Positions 35,962 through 43,584 of a stretch of 64,000 nucleotides of DNA are shown one piece after another. Each line of letters starts with the position of its first letter. Within the stretch, counting starts at the first letter, position 1. Origin of the DNA: an uncultured Propionibacteriaceae bacterium (GTDB lineage Bacteria; Actinomycetota; Actinomycetes; Propionibacteriales; Propionibacteriaceae); NCBI GenBank assembly GCA_937965785.1, contig CALCKT010000069.1, forward strand, positions 62,001 to 126,000. The letters are read 5' to 3'. The notes beneath the pieces were generated by a model. That model made no database searches. It worked only from the letters and a program-made list of their open reading frames with translations, and was not told the origin of the DNA. Made by a program: the position numbers and the translations under genes.

Positions 35962-37434
35962 TCAGTACGCGAAGGACATGGGGGCGTCGGGATCGTCGGA
36001 GACCTTCGGTTCGGTCACCTCGGGCAGACCCTTGGCCGTGTAGTGGAGGAACAGGCCGACCTCGATCACCGCCAGCAGGCCGTACAGCAGCGTGTAGACG
36101 ATCAGGGAGAACAACACGTCGCCCGCGCTCGCGGTGGGGGAGACGCCGGCCTCGGTGGGCATGACGCCCGCCACCAGCCAGGGTTGGCGTCCCATCTCGG
36201 TGAAGATCCAGCCGAACGAGATCCCGAACAGCGGCAGCAGCGGCATCGCGGCCATCAGCGTCGTCCACAACTTCGACGGCTTGGGGGCGCGGCCCTTGCG
36301 GATCACCCACAGCAGGTAGATCCCGATCAGCAGGCCGAGACCACCGAAGACCATCATCATGCGGAACGACCAGTAGGTGGCGTTCACGTCCGGGATCGGG
36401 TTGAGTCCGCCGTATTTCCCGGCGAGCTGCTCGGCGTACTGGGACTGGAGTTTCGTCTGCGACCCGTCCTGCAGCGAGTAGCCGTTCTGGGCGTACTGCT
36501 CGCGGATGGTGTCGATGCCCTTGATCTGCGGCACCCCCGCGATGATCGACAGGACCGCCGGGACCTTGACGTCGACGACGGTGCCGGTCTGGTCGGCGTT
36601 GGGCAGGGTCAGCAGCGAGAAGTCGCCGGTGTCCTCGAAGGCCCCCTCGGCGGCGGCGATCTTCGACGGTTGGAGCTGCGTGATGGCCTTGGCCTGCGCG
36701 TCACCGGTGTAGAAGGTGAGGGCGGAACCGGCGATCAGGACCCAGGCGCCGAACTTCGTCGCCCACCGGTAGGTGGCCGCGTCCTCCTCGGAAACCTCCG
36801 GCTTGGCCAGGTGCCAGGCGGAGATGCCCGCGATCAACCCGCCCGCGACCATGTAGGAGGCGAAGATGACGTGCGGCAGCGCGGACAGCAGCAGCGGGTT
36901 GGTCAGGACCTCCAGGAACCCGCTCACGCCGTCGAGCTCGGCGCGTCCCAGCTCGGAGTTGAACTTGGTGCCCACCGGGTTCTGCATCCAGGAGTTCGCG
37001 GCCAGGATGAACACCGACGACAGCATGGTGCCGATGGCCGCGGCGTAGATGCAGGCCAGGTGGATCTTCTTCGGCAGCTTGTCCCAGCCGAAGATCCACA
37101 ACCCCAGGAAGGTGGACTCGAGGAAGAAGGCGATCAGGGCCTCCAGGGCCAGGGGCGCACCGAAGACGTCGCCGACGAAGCGGGAGTACTCCGACCAGTT
37201 CATCCCGAACTGGAACTCCTGGACGATGCCCGTCACCACCCCCAGGGCGAAGTTGATCAGGAACAGCTTCCCGAAGAACTTCGTCAGCCGTAGGTACCGC
37301 TCCTTGCCGGTGCGCACCCAGATCGTCTGAAGCACCGCCACGAGCATCGACATCGCGATCGTGATCGGTACGAAAAGAAAGTGGTAGACGGTGGTGATTC
37401 CAAATTGCCACCGTGCTATTGCGACGGGGTCCAT
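35962..37434 (-). CDS. cydA: Cytochrome bd oxidase subunit I
   Basis: Catalytic, haem-bearing subunit of cytochrome bd, 490 residues, which oxidises quinol and reduces oxygen to water without pumping protons and has high oxygen affinity. Seen here: haem ligand His18 in TTVYHF, the LEALIAFFLESTFLG acidic residues, LPHVIFASYMVAGG, and the quinol-site motif GRQPWLVAG followed by MPTEAGVSP. The Q loop is of the short type. First gene of cydABDC; divergent from a BlaI-type regulator whose gene begins 136 bp away. Confidence 0.97.
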   Translation of the reverse strand: MDPVAIARWQFGITTVYHFLFVPITIAMSMLVAVLQTIWVRTGKERYLRLTKFFGKLFLINFALGVVTGIVQEFQFGMNWSEYSRFVGDVFGAPLALEALIAFFLESTFLGLWIFGWDKLPKKIHLACIYAAAIGTMLSSVFILAANSWMQNPVGTKFNSELGRAELDGVSGFLEVLTNPLLLSALPHVIFASYMVAGGLIAGISAWHLAKPEVSEEDAATYRWATKFGAWVLIAGSALTFYTGDAQAKAITQLQPSKIAAAEGAFEDTGDFSLLTLPNADQTGTVVDVKVPAVLSIIAGVPQIKGIDTIREQYAQNGYSLQDGSQTKLQSQYAEQLAGKYGGLNPIPDVNATYWSFRMMMVFGGLGLLIGIYLLWVIRKGRAPKPSKLWTTLMAAMPLLPLFGISFGWIFTEMGRQPWLVAGVMPTEAGVSPTASAGDVLFSLIVYTLLYGLLAVIEVGLFLHYTAKGLPEVTEPKVSDDPDAPMSFAY

Positions 37435-37569
37435 GGCCGGAACCTACTACCCCGTAATGACATTTTCAACATGCGGACAAGATGTCCCGACGGCTTTGCC
37501 GAGAAAATTGACCGGGGTGGTTGCGGGAGGCGTCGTGAAGAGCCCGGCTGCGGCCCGTAGAATGCCCCC

Positions 37570-37902
37570 ATGATGGCCCGGGGTGAGCTGGAGCGGCAGG
37601 TGATGGTGCTGCTGTGGCGGTCCACTGGGCCGCTCACCGTCGCTGATGTCCAGGAGCTGTTGGTCCGCGACCGGGACCTGGCGTACACCACCGTCATGAC
37701 GGTGCTGGACCGGCTCGCGAAGAAAGGCCTTGCCAGGCGGGAAAGACGCGGCCGGGCCTGGTGCTACGAGCCCGCCGACCCGCAGTCGGTGGTGCTGGCC
37801 CGGGAGATGGCCGAGCTGCTCCGCGACGTCCCCGTCGAGGTTCGCGACGAGGCCCTGCGACTCCTGTCCGAGTCGCTGTCCCGGCCGTCCCCCACCCCCT
37901 GA
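37570..37902 (+). CDS. BlaI/MecI/CopY-family transcriptional regulator
   Basis: Small winged-helix repressor, 110 residues (start 37570 or the next ATG at 37573). The N-terminal domain (ELERQVMVLLWRS, TTVMTVLDRLAKKGLA) matches the BlaI/MecI family; the C-terminal dimerisation helix is present. No BlaR/MecR sensor protease and no beta-lactamase gene accompany it. It is divergent from cydABDC, so control of the respiratory operon is a reasonable inference, as BlaI relatives in mycobacteria are known to reach beyond beta-lactamase genes. Dyad sequences at 38010-38024 and perhaps 37446-37458 could be its sites. Confidence 0.87.
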   Translation: MMARGELERQVMVLLWRSTGPLTVADVQELLVRDRDLAYTTVMTVLDRLAKKGLARRERRGRAWCYEPADPQSVVLAREMAELLRDVPVEVRDEALRLLSESLSRPSPTP

Positions 37903-37925
37903 CCGGGCGCGCATTATGTCATTTG

Positions 37926-37961
37926 GAAAGATTTTGTAGCGTATACGGTACAAAATCTTTC
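37926..37961. repeat. Perfect 13-bp inverted repeat downstream of the BlaI-type gene
   Basis: The arms GAAAGATTTTGTA (37926-37938) and TACAAAATCTTTC (37949-37961) flank a 10-base loop. The segment is A+T-rich in a G+C-rich context. It lies just after the regulator gene and could be its terminator or an operator for the gene that follows. Confidence 0.7.
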
Positions 37962-38009
37962 ACGATGTCGCACAAACTTTCATCGGGGCGTTCTTGACGT
38001 TCGTTAAGA

Positions 38010-38024
38010 ACTACGAAACGTAGT
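38010..38024. promoter_or_regulatory. ACTACG-AAA-CGTAGT dyad, possible operator
   Basis: A perfect 6-bp inverted repeat with a 3-base centre, followed 10 bp later by a partly matching TACGACAATGCGTAGTA. The form resembles sites bound by BlaI/CopY-type repressors (TACA/TGTA-like dyads). It precedes the DUF559-type gene. The binding protein is inferred. Confidence 0.4.
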
Positions 38025-38119
38025 AATCAAATACGACAATGCGTAGTAGAGATGACGGTGTTTTCCACAGGTGGGAGATGGCGTGGAGAATCGCGGATCC
38101 CGCCGCCCAAGATGAAGAT

Positions 38120-39139
38120 GTGACCTCCAGAACCATCCTTCCCGACTCGCTCCGCCTCCGCGCGCGCACCCAGGGCGGGGTTCTCACGGCTGCCCAGCTC
38201 ACCGCGGCCGGGGTGAGCCGCGCCGTCATCCGCGGCCTGACCGGCAGGGGGTGGGTGCACATCGCCCATGGCATCCTGTGCTTCAGGCGACCCACGTGGG
38301 AGTCGCTGCTGTGGTCCGGTCTGCTGCGTGGTGGTGCGGGCGCCGTCGCCGGATCCGAGGCCGCCACTCATCTCAACGGCATCACCCGCCGCGAACCCGG
38401 TCGTATCGTGATCTGGCTGCCGAGAACATCCCGGCGCGTTCGGTTCGCCTTCGAGGGATGGAGCATCGAGTACCGCGTGGGAGACCGTCCCGCGGTCGGG
38501 AAACCCCCACGGCTGCCGCCGGCCGCCAGCCTGGTCGACTACGCCCGCGACGCCACCGAGGACGAACTGATCCATGCCGTGGCCACCGGGATCTCCAGAG
38601 GGCTGCTGTCACCCGACGAGGTCGAACGGGCCTTCATGGAACCTGCACGCGTCAGGCACCGTGCCGCAGTGCTGCTTCTGACCTCCACAGCAGGGGAAGG
38701 GATCGAGAGCATCCTGGAATGGCGTTACCTCTGGCACGTCGAACGGGCACACCGGTTGCCCACCATGGTTCGTCAGGACCGGAGGCTGGCAGGGGCCCGG
38801 TTCGACGGCACCTACCCCGACCACGGGTTGGTGGTGGAACTAGACGGTCGGGAGTTCCATGACGCAGCGCAGGACCGGCTCCGGGACAACCGGACCGTGC
38901 TCAACCTCGGATGGACGACGTTGCGCTACGGCTGGTTCGACGTGCTGAACGAACCCTGCCGAGTGGCGAACGAGGTGGGGTTCGCTCTTCGGCAGCGGGG
39001 GTGGAAGGGGAGGGTGGCCACCTGCCCGAGATGTCGGGGGAGGCTGCCGCAACGGGTCAAACAGCCGCCCGGAGGGGTTGTGGAACTGCTCGAAGGACTA
39101 CGGGGTCGCGCCCGGGTGGATGAGGCGGCTGCCGGTTGA
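38120..39139 (+). CDS. AbiEi-like N-terminal plus DUF559 nuclease-fold protein
   Basis: About 339 residues from the GTG at 38120 (an ATG at 38039 would add 27 residues that lack the family pattern; no start has a strong ribosome site). The N-terminal part (TAAQLTAAGVSRAVIRGLTGRGWVH) looks like the winged-helix seen in AbiEi-type antitoxins. The C-terminal part has the restriction-endonuclease-like DUF559 pattern: a Glu in GIESILEW, the Asp of FDGTYPDHGLVVELDG, the E-L-D strand, then HDAAQDRLRDN. A CPRC motif near the end could bind zinc. Such proteins are common as singletons in actinobacteria and their function is not settled; no AbiEii toxin partner lies beside it. Confidence 0.7.
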   Translation: MTSRTILPDSLRLRARTQGGVLTAAQLTAAGVSRAVIRGLTGRGWVHIAHGILCFRRPTWESLLWSGLLRGGAGAVAGSEAATHLNGITRREPGRIVIWLPRTSRRVRFAFEGWSIEYRVGDRPAVGKPPRLPPAASLVDYARDATEDELIHAVATGISRGLLSPDEVERAFMEPARVRHRAAVLLLTSTAGEGIESILEWRYLWHVERAHRLPTMVRQDRRLAGARFDGTYPDHGLVVELDGREFHDAAQDRLRDNRTVLNLGWTTLRYGWFDVLNEPCRVANEVGFALRQRGWKGRVATCPRCRGRLPQRVKQPPGGVVELLEGLRGRARVDEAAAG

Positions 39140-39265
39140 GCCGAACCTCGCGAGCGTGAGCGAGCTGGTCGTTGTGTGTCCGGGGTGTTGTGGTCGGGTC
39201 TGGTTGCTGGGCGTGGGGTGGTTTCGACTCGGGGTGCTCGTTCCTCGCGCCCCGGCTCAACCGGC
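39131..39265. repeat. REP-like palindromic intergenic repeat
   Basis: The arms GCCGGTTGAGCC (39131-39142) and GGCTCAACCGGC (39254-39265) are perfect inverted repeats. The left arm runs over the 3' end of the preceding gene. Between them lie a GAGCGTGAGCGAGC-type stretch and GGTTTCGACTCGGGG, the style of repetitive extragenic palindromes frequent in actinobacterial genomes. A related element lies at 40433-40489. Confidence 0.65.
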
Positions 39266-39420
39266 TTCAAAGGGCGGGTTCGACCCGGTCGTCGGCTTTG
39301 CTCACGGCAGATGTGTGACAGACAAGTTCTGTCCCCCGTTTGGCGGCTCGGGGGTGTTCCAACTCCATTGGAGAACCTTCCGGCATTAGGCTGAAGAGAA
39401 ATCTGACGACGGGAGAAGTG
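39140..39420. other. Intergenic region before the FHA gene
   Basis: About 280 bp, mostly the REP-like palindrome in its first half. The second half precedes the FHA gene and should contain its promoter; I see no clear -35/-10 pair. Confidence 0.5.
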
Positions 39421-40419
39421 ATGTCGCTTCCTTTGGGTCCTTGGCGGCTTACATACACGCCCGGCCAGTGGCTGGTGCTGGCGGGGCCACGTCTGGTAGC
39501 GGTGATGCAGCCTGCGCCGCCGAAGATGTCGATGCTCGTGAACCAGTTGTGGACCGACATGCAGGGCGCCGGTTCGCTGGCCGCGCTGCTCGACGTGTTG
39601 CGCGGCTATTCCTTGGACCAGATGCCGGACTTCGCGGCGTTCGTCTGGGACGGTGGGTCGCTGCACGGCCTGGCCCGCGGCCGGATCTCCGTCGTCGACA
39701 TGGCGACCGGACAGACCGCGCTCGACGGCTCGGGTGCGCTCACCTGGCACGAGGCGCCGCTGGGCACCATCCGTGGGCTTCGCGTGGACATGGGTGTCCT
39801 TGAGTACGAGGCGCTGCTCCACCTGCCGTTGATCGCCGGTGCCGTCGGCGCCTCGGCGCTGCACCTGACCACCGACCCCGACCAGCTCGTGCGGCTGCCC
39901 GACACCGAACACCAGCTTCCCGAGCCCGTCGTGCAACAGCCCCAGCCCGTCTCCGAACCCCTGGAACCCGTTGCCATGCCGGAAACCCAGGAAATGTCCG
40001 CCGCCCACAGCGAGGACTCCCAGTTCCAGCGCCCCGGCGTGGGCAGGGGATACGCCGACGAGCCGCAGCAGTACGCCCCCGTGGGAATCGGCGTGCAGGT
40101 CAACACCGGCGAGTTCTCGAATGTCGTCGGGGGACTGGTGATCGGCCGCGCCCCTGACGCGGCGCGCGGTCCCATGGGCTCGTCGCTGATGCGCGTGCCC
40201 AGTCCCGGCAACGACATCTCCCGCAGCCATCTGCTGATCGAACCCGCCGGTCCCGGTGAGGCGCGCATCACGGACCTGCGCTCCACCAACGGCACCACCA
40301 TCCAAGTGAGCGGTGAGGAACCGTACCTGCTGGAGAACGGCGAATCGGTGACGGTCCCGATCGGAACCGTCCTCAACCTCGGCGACGGCGTGAGCCTTCG
40401 GATCGAACAGGCCCGCTGA
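39421..40419 (+). CDS. FHA-domain protein
   Basis: About 332 residues. I chose the ATG at 39421, with GGAGAAG 5 bases upstream; 27 residues of open frame before it lack such a site. The N-terminal 180 residues form a domain I do not recognise (SLPLGPWRLTYTPGQW, possibly beta-rich). A proline-rich linker (about 185-215) follows. The C-terminal 100 residues are a forkhead-associated domain, with VIGRAP, SRSHLLIE and STNGT, which binds phosphothreonine peptides. No Ser/Thr kinase lies next to it. No membrane segment or signal peptide. Confidence 0.88.
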   Translation: MSLPLGPWRLTYTPGQWLVLAGPRLVAVMQPAPPKMSMLVNQLWTDMQGAGSLAALLDVLRGYSLDQMPDFAAFVWDGGSLHGLARGRISVVDMATGQTALDGSGALTWHEAPLGTIRGLRVDMGVLEYEALLHLPLIAGAVGASALHLTTDPDQLVRLPDTEHQLPEPVVQQPQPVSEPLEPVAMPETQEMSAAHSEDSQFQRPGVGRGYADEPQQYAPVGIGVQVNTGEFSNVVGGLVIGRAPDAARGPMGSSLMRVPSPGNDISRSHLLIEPAGPGEARITDLRSTNGTTIQVSGEEPYLLENGESVTVPIGTVLNLGDGVSLRIEQAR

Positions 40420-40432
40420 ACCACCCTGGTCA

Positions 40433-40489
40433 AAGCCGGTTGAGCCGAAACTGTCTCGCCCGTTCCTCGCACCCCGGATCAACCGGCTT
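40433..40489. repeat. REP-like palindrome, second copy
   Basis: The arms AAGCCGGTTGA (40433-40443) and TCAACCGGCTT (40479-40489) are perfect inverted repeats. The inner part CCCGTTCCTCGCACCCCGG matches the element before the FHA gene nearly base for base (GCTCGTTCCTCGCGCCCCGG there). Confidence 0.7.
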
Positions 40490-40536
40490 GGAGAAGACAC
40501 CCCCCTTTTTTTCCAGGCACGAATCGCAGGTGAAGA

Positions 40537-40569
40537 ACGGTTCAACGTAGTGTGGTGACGTTGAACCGT
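40537..40569. repeat. Perfect 12-bp inverted repeat
   Basis: ACGGTTCAACGT (40537-40548) and ACGTTGAACCGT (40558-40569) around a 9-base loop. Function unknown; it may be a structured RNA end or a binding site. Confidence 0.7.
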
Positions 40570-40705
40570 CGAACCCCCGCGTTTCGTGGACAGGGGGAAG
40601 AAGGGCACTCGAGTCCTTGAATGTCCCGCCCTCAGTTCCGTGCCGCCTGTGACAGGCGTTTTGTGCGCAGGGGCTCTCGGGTGCGGGCCCAGCCGGCTTC
40701 ACAAG

Positions 40706-40738
40706 AGGGGTGGCCGGGCCATGGGCCCGGCCACCCCT
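40706..40738. terminator. Strong bidirectional terminator hairpin
   Basis: A 15-bp perfect stem (GGGGTGGCCGGGCC paired with GGCCCGGCCACCCC, plus an A-T pair) with a 3-base loop, followed by TTT on the plus strand. It separates the convergent FHA and substrate-binding protein genes and probably ends both. Confidence 0.85.
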
Positions 40739-40757
40739 TTGAGGCGGAACGGATCGG

Positions 40758-42557
40758 TCACTGGACTGGCGACAACATGCCCTCGTAGAAGAAGACGGGG
40801 ACGAAGTTGTCGGAGTAGAACGAGTTCATGTAGTAGTCGCTCTTCTCGGGGAACCCCGCCACCTTGTTGGTGACCACGGGGTTGTTTCCGAATCGCTCAA
40901 CCAGCGGCAGCACCGGCAGCAGCTCGTTGAACGCCTGCGCCAGACGGGTGGTTTTCGCCACCTGCTCCTCCGGCGTGCCGAACGCGCTGTCACGGACCTC
41001 CTGCTCCAGGTTCATCGGGCCGAGAACGTCGGTCTCCACCTGGAGGCCGAAGCCGATTCCCTTGCCCTCGCCGAGCATCGGGTAGTTGAAGTTGATCAGC
41101 GTCGCGTTGTAGGAGTCCGTCGGGAACGGGTTCGACGCGCCCCAGGCCTGGATGGCCAACTGGAAGTTGCCTTCCTGCACGTCGACCTCCTGCTGGCTGG
41201 AGTCCACACCGATCGGGGTGATCTTGATGCCGAAGGCACTGGCCTGCTCCGCGAGGCTTTGACCCGTGGCGGCCCAGTCGACGTAGTCACCGGGGAAGAC
41301 CAGGTCGTACTGCGCGGGCTTGCCCTCGCTGGTGACCCACTGGTTGCCGTTCTTGGTCCAGCCGGCCTCCTGCAGCAGTTGCGTGGCCCGCGCCTCGTCG
41401 AGATCGTAGGCGGTGAGCTTGCTGGCCGCCTCCGGGGTCACCCATTTCTCGATGGCGTTGTCCGACAGGCCCGTCATGTACCGGACGCCCTTGCCGGAGT
41501 CGCCGAGGGAGATCGTGCCCATCTCGTTACGGTTGAGGAAGAAAGCGAAGGCCTGACGCACGCGCTTGTCCTTGAACTCCGGCAGTTTGTTGTAGTTGAA
41601 GAACAAGGCGGGACCGGTGTACGTCGGGGGACGCAGGATCGTGTAGCCCTGCTGCTCGAACTGTTTCGTGGTGGCGACGGGGAACCCGTCCGTGGCGTAG
41701 TGGACGTCACCGGAGAGCACCAGGGGGGTGATGGTCTCCGTGGATCCGCTGTGGACCGTGATGGTGTCGTAGCCCACCTTGTCCGCGCGATACCCGTTGT
41801 TGTTGAGGGTCAGCGTCAACTGCGAGTTGGTCATGGTGGAGGTGTTGATCGTGAACGGACCGGACACGATCGGCTGGTTGATCTTGACCTCAGCGATGCG
41901 CGCCGACAGGGCCTTCGCCTCGTCCGAGTCGGGGGCCGCCTTCTTCTTGAACAACGCCGCGGCGTCCTCGACCACCGTGCTGTACTGCGCGCTGGAGGCG
42001 GGCCGCTCGCGCATGATCCAGTACACGGCGATGGGTGCTGGCGAGTTCAGCGTGAACCTGACGTTGGAGTCGTCGACCAGCTCGATGTCCTTGATGTAGT
42101 TGAACACCGGCTGCTGCATGGCGTAGCGCATCACGAACGTGTTGTACACGTCCTTCGCCGTCAGGGCCGAGCCGTCGCTCCACTTCAGTCCCTCACGCAC
42201 CTTGTAGTTGAAGGTGAGGCCGTCAGGGGAGAGGGCGGAGGACTCATCCGCGAGCAGGTAGTAGTACTGCTGCTTCTCCCAGTTGTAGATGCCGCCGGGC
42301 AGCATGATCATGTCGTTGAGGTAGCCGAGGTTCGTGGGAATGGAACCGGTCACGCCCGAAAGGGTGTGGAAGTTGCCCTTGGGGGGCAGATCGAAGGACT
42401 GGTCCGCGCCGAAATTGCGGCCGGTGGCGGCGTTGTTCCCGGTGGGGGAGCGGCCGGCGGCGGAACAGCCGGTCAGCAGCATCGCCGTGGCCACTACCGC
42501 GCTCACCGCTGCAACGATGCAGCGACCGAGCCCTCGTCGTGGTGTCGTGTGGGTCAT
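40758..42557 (-). CDS. ABC transporter substrate-binding lipoprotein (Dpp/Opp family)
   Basis: Extracellular solute-binding protein of family 5, 599 residues. The lipoprotein signal ends in the lipobox LLTGC near residue 30, so it is anchored to the outer face of the membrane. Family signs include LSPDGLTFNYKVREGLKWSD, LTAKDVYNTF and the long bilobed layout. I chose the ATG at 42557, which overlaps the stop of the small membrane gene upstream. It is the last gene of a six-gene transporter operon led by an oxidoreductase. Most relatives bind peptides, but several bind oligosaccharides; the neighbouring sugar-type genes favour a glycan or glycopeptide here. Confidence 0.92.
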   Translation of the reverse strand: MTHTTPRRGLGRCIVAAVSAVVATAMLLTGCSAAGRSPTGNNAATGRNFGADQSFDLPPKGNFHTLSGVTGSIPTNLGYLNDMIMLPGGIYNWEKQQYYYLLADESSALSPDGLTFNYKVREGLKWSDGSALTAKDVYNTFVMRYAMQQPVFNYIKDIELVDDSNVRFTLNSPAPIAVYWIMRERPASSAQYSTVVEDAAALFKKKAAPDSDEAKALSARIAEVKINQPIVSGPFTINTSTMTNSQLTLTLNNNGYRADKVGYDTITVHSGSTETITPLVLSGDVHYATDGFPVATTKQFEQQGYTILRPPTYTGPALFFNYNKLPEFKDKRVRQAFAFFLNRNEMGTISLGDSGKGVRYMTGLSDNAIEKWVTPEAASKLTAYDLDEARATQLLQEAGWTKNGNQWVTSEGKPAQYDLVFPGDYVDWAATGQSLAEQASAFGIKITPIGVDSSQQEVDVQEGNFQLAIQAWGASNPFPTDSYNATLINFNYPMLGEGKGIGFGLQVETDVLGPMNLEQEVRDSAFGTPEEQVAKTTRLAQAFNELLPVLPLVERFGNNPVVTNKVAGFPEKSDYYMNSFYSDNFVPVFFYEGMLSPVQ

Positions 42558-42784
42558 GATTCCTCTCTTGGTCGGGGGGTTTTCCTTGTGCGATCCGGGG
42601 ATCTTCTGGCGAGTAGCAGGAGCAGGGCCCCGCAGCCGGTCAGCAGCGCGCCTGCCGCGAGGGAAAGGACCGACATCACCCAGGCGGCGGAATCGGCTGG
42701 GACCCGCAGCATGCTGAGGCCTGCCAGGAGGGTGATCGTGAGTCCCGCGGCAATCGCCTGGCGGGGCATGCCGTCTGTCGTCAT
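42554..42784 (-). CDS. Small two-segment membrane protein within the transporter operon
   Basis: A 76-residue protein of unknown family with two hydrophobic segments (about 10-27 and 33-60) and a basic, charged C-terminal tail (RRSPDRTRKTPRP). Its ATG overlaps the TGA of the upstream ATPase gene by 4 bp and its TGA overlaps the ATG of the binding-protein gene, so it is translated as part of the operon. It might be an accessory or assembly subunit of the transporter. It is embedded in a much longer minus-strand frame that is a shadow. Confidence 0.7.
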   Translation of the reverse strand: MTTDGMPRQAIAAGLTITLLAGLSMLRVPADSAAWVMSVLSLAAGALLTGCGALLLLLARRSPDRTRKTPRPREES

Positions 42785-43584
42785 GGCGCACCATCGGCAA
42801 CATCGGTGTCGTCGAACCTGAGCATGGGAAGCGCGTCGATGAGCGCCTTGGTGTAGGCGTGCTTGGGCGCATCCATGACCTCGGGGGTCGGACCGTACTC
42901 CACCAGTTCGCCCAGGTAGAGCACCGCGGTGCGACCCCGCCAGGCGAAGTGCCTGGCCAGGGTGAAGTCGTGGGTGATGAACAGGAAACCGACGCCAAGG
43001 TCGTCGCGCAGCTCCGACAGCAGGTTGATCATGCTGCCGCGGATCGAGGCGTCGAGCATCGACGTGGTTTCGTCGGCGATGATCAACGCCGGTTCGGTGG
43101 CCAGCGCCCGGGCCAGCGCCACGCGTTGACGCTGCCCACCCGAGAGTTGATGGGGGTAGCGTTCCAGGAACAGGTCGGCCGGGGTCAGTTCCACCCGTTC
43201 GAGCAGTTCCGTTGCGCGCCACCTGGTCCGGTTCCTCCGGGCGCCCAGGGCGGAGAGCAACGTGCTGAGCGCCGTGCGGGTCGGGTTGAGCGAGGCGTAG
43301 GGATCCTGGTGCACGTACTGCACCTCTCGCCGGAAGCGCATGAAATCGGGTCCCCGCAGCTGCGAGATGTCCTGGCCCCGGTAGTGGATGCTGCCGGCGG
43401 TGGGTTTGTCCAGGCCCGCGGCGATCCTGGCCAGCGTGGTCTTCCCCGAACCGGACTCACCGACCAGGCAGGTCACCGACCCGGCATCGACCTGGACGCT
43501 GACCTTCGAGACCGCCACCACCTCGCGTTCCGCGCTGCGGAACCGTTGCGTGACGTCACGGATCTCCATCAATTTCTCAGTCAT
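42781..43584 (-). CDS. ABC transporter ATP-binding protein (DppF-like)
   Basis: Second ATPase of the importer, 267 residues. Walker A GESGSGKTT near 40-48, signature LSGGQRQRVALARAL, Walker B ALIIADETTSMLD. DETTS replaces the usual DEPTS. It lacks the full C-terminal oligopeptide-transport extension with Cys residues, as is usual for short DppF forms. Overlaps its upstream partner by 8 bp. Confidence 0.92.
   Translation of the reverse strand: MTEKLMEIRDVTQRFRSAEREVVAVSKVSVQVDAGSVTCLVGESGSGKTTLARIAAGLDKPTAGSIHYRGQDISQLRGPDFMRFRREVQYVHQDPYASLNPTRTALSTLLSALGARRNRTRWRATELLERVELTPADLFLERYPHQLSGGQRQRVALARALATEPALIIADETTSMLDASIRGSMINLLSELRDDLGVGFLFITHDFTLARHFAWRGRTAVLYLGELVEYGPTPEVMDAPKHAYTKALIDALPMLRFDDTDVADGAP

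Larger units (their letters stand above)
40420..40757. other. Intergenic region between convergent FHA and lipoprotein genes
   Basis: About 340 bp without a gene. It holds, in order, a REP-like palindrome (40433-40489), a 12-bp inverted repeat (40537-40569) and a strong hairpin (40706-40738). Confidence 0.6.

Noticed and set aside
35948..36310. Longer N-terminus for CydB
   Set aside because: The extra residues overlap cydA in another frame and lack the CydB pattern; the ATG at 35947 has a ribosome site and the correct family start.
37570..37902. Beta-lactam resistance regulator
   Set aside because: The BlaI fold is clear, but no BlaR-type sensor or beta-lactamase is adjacent, so resistance is not supported.
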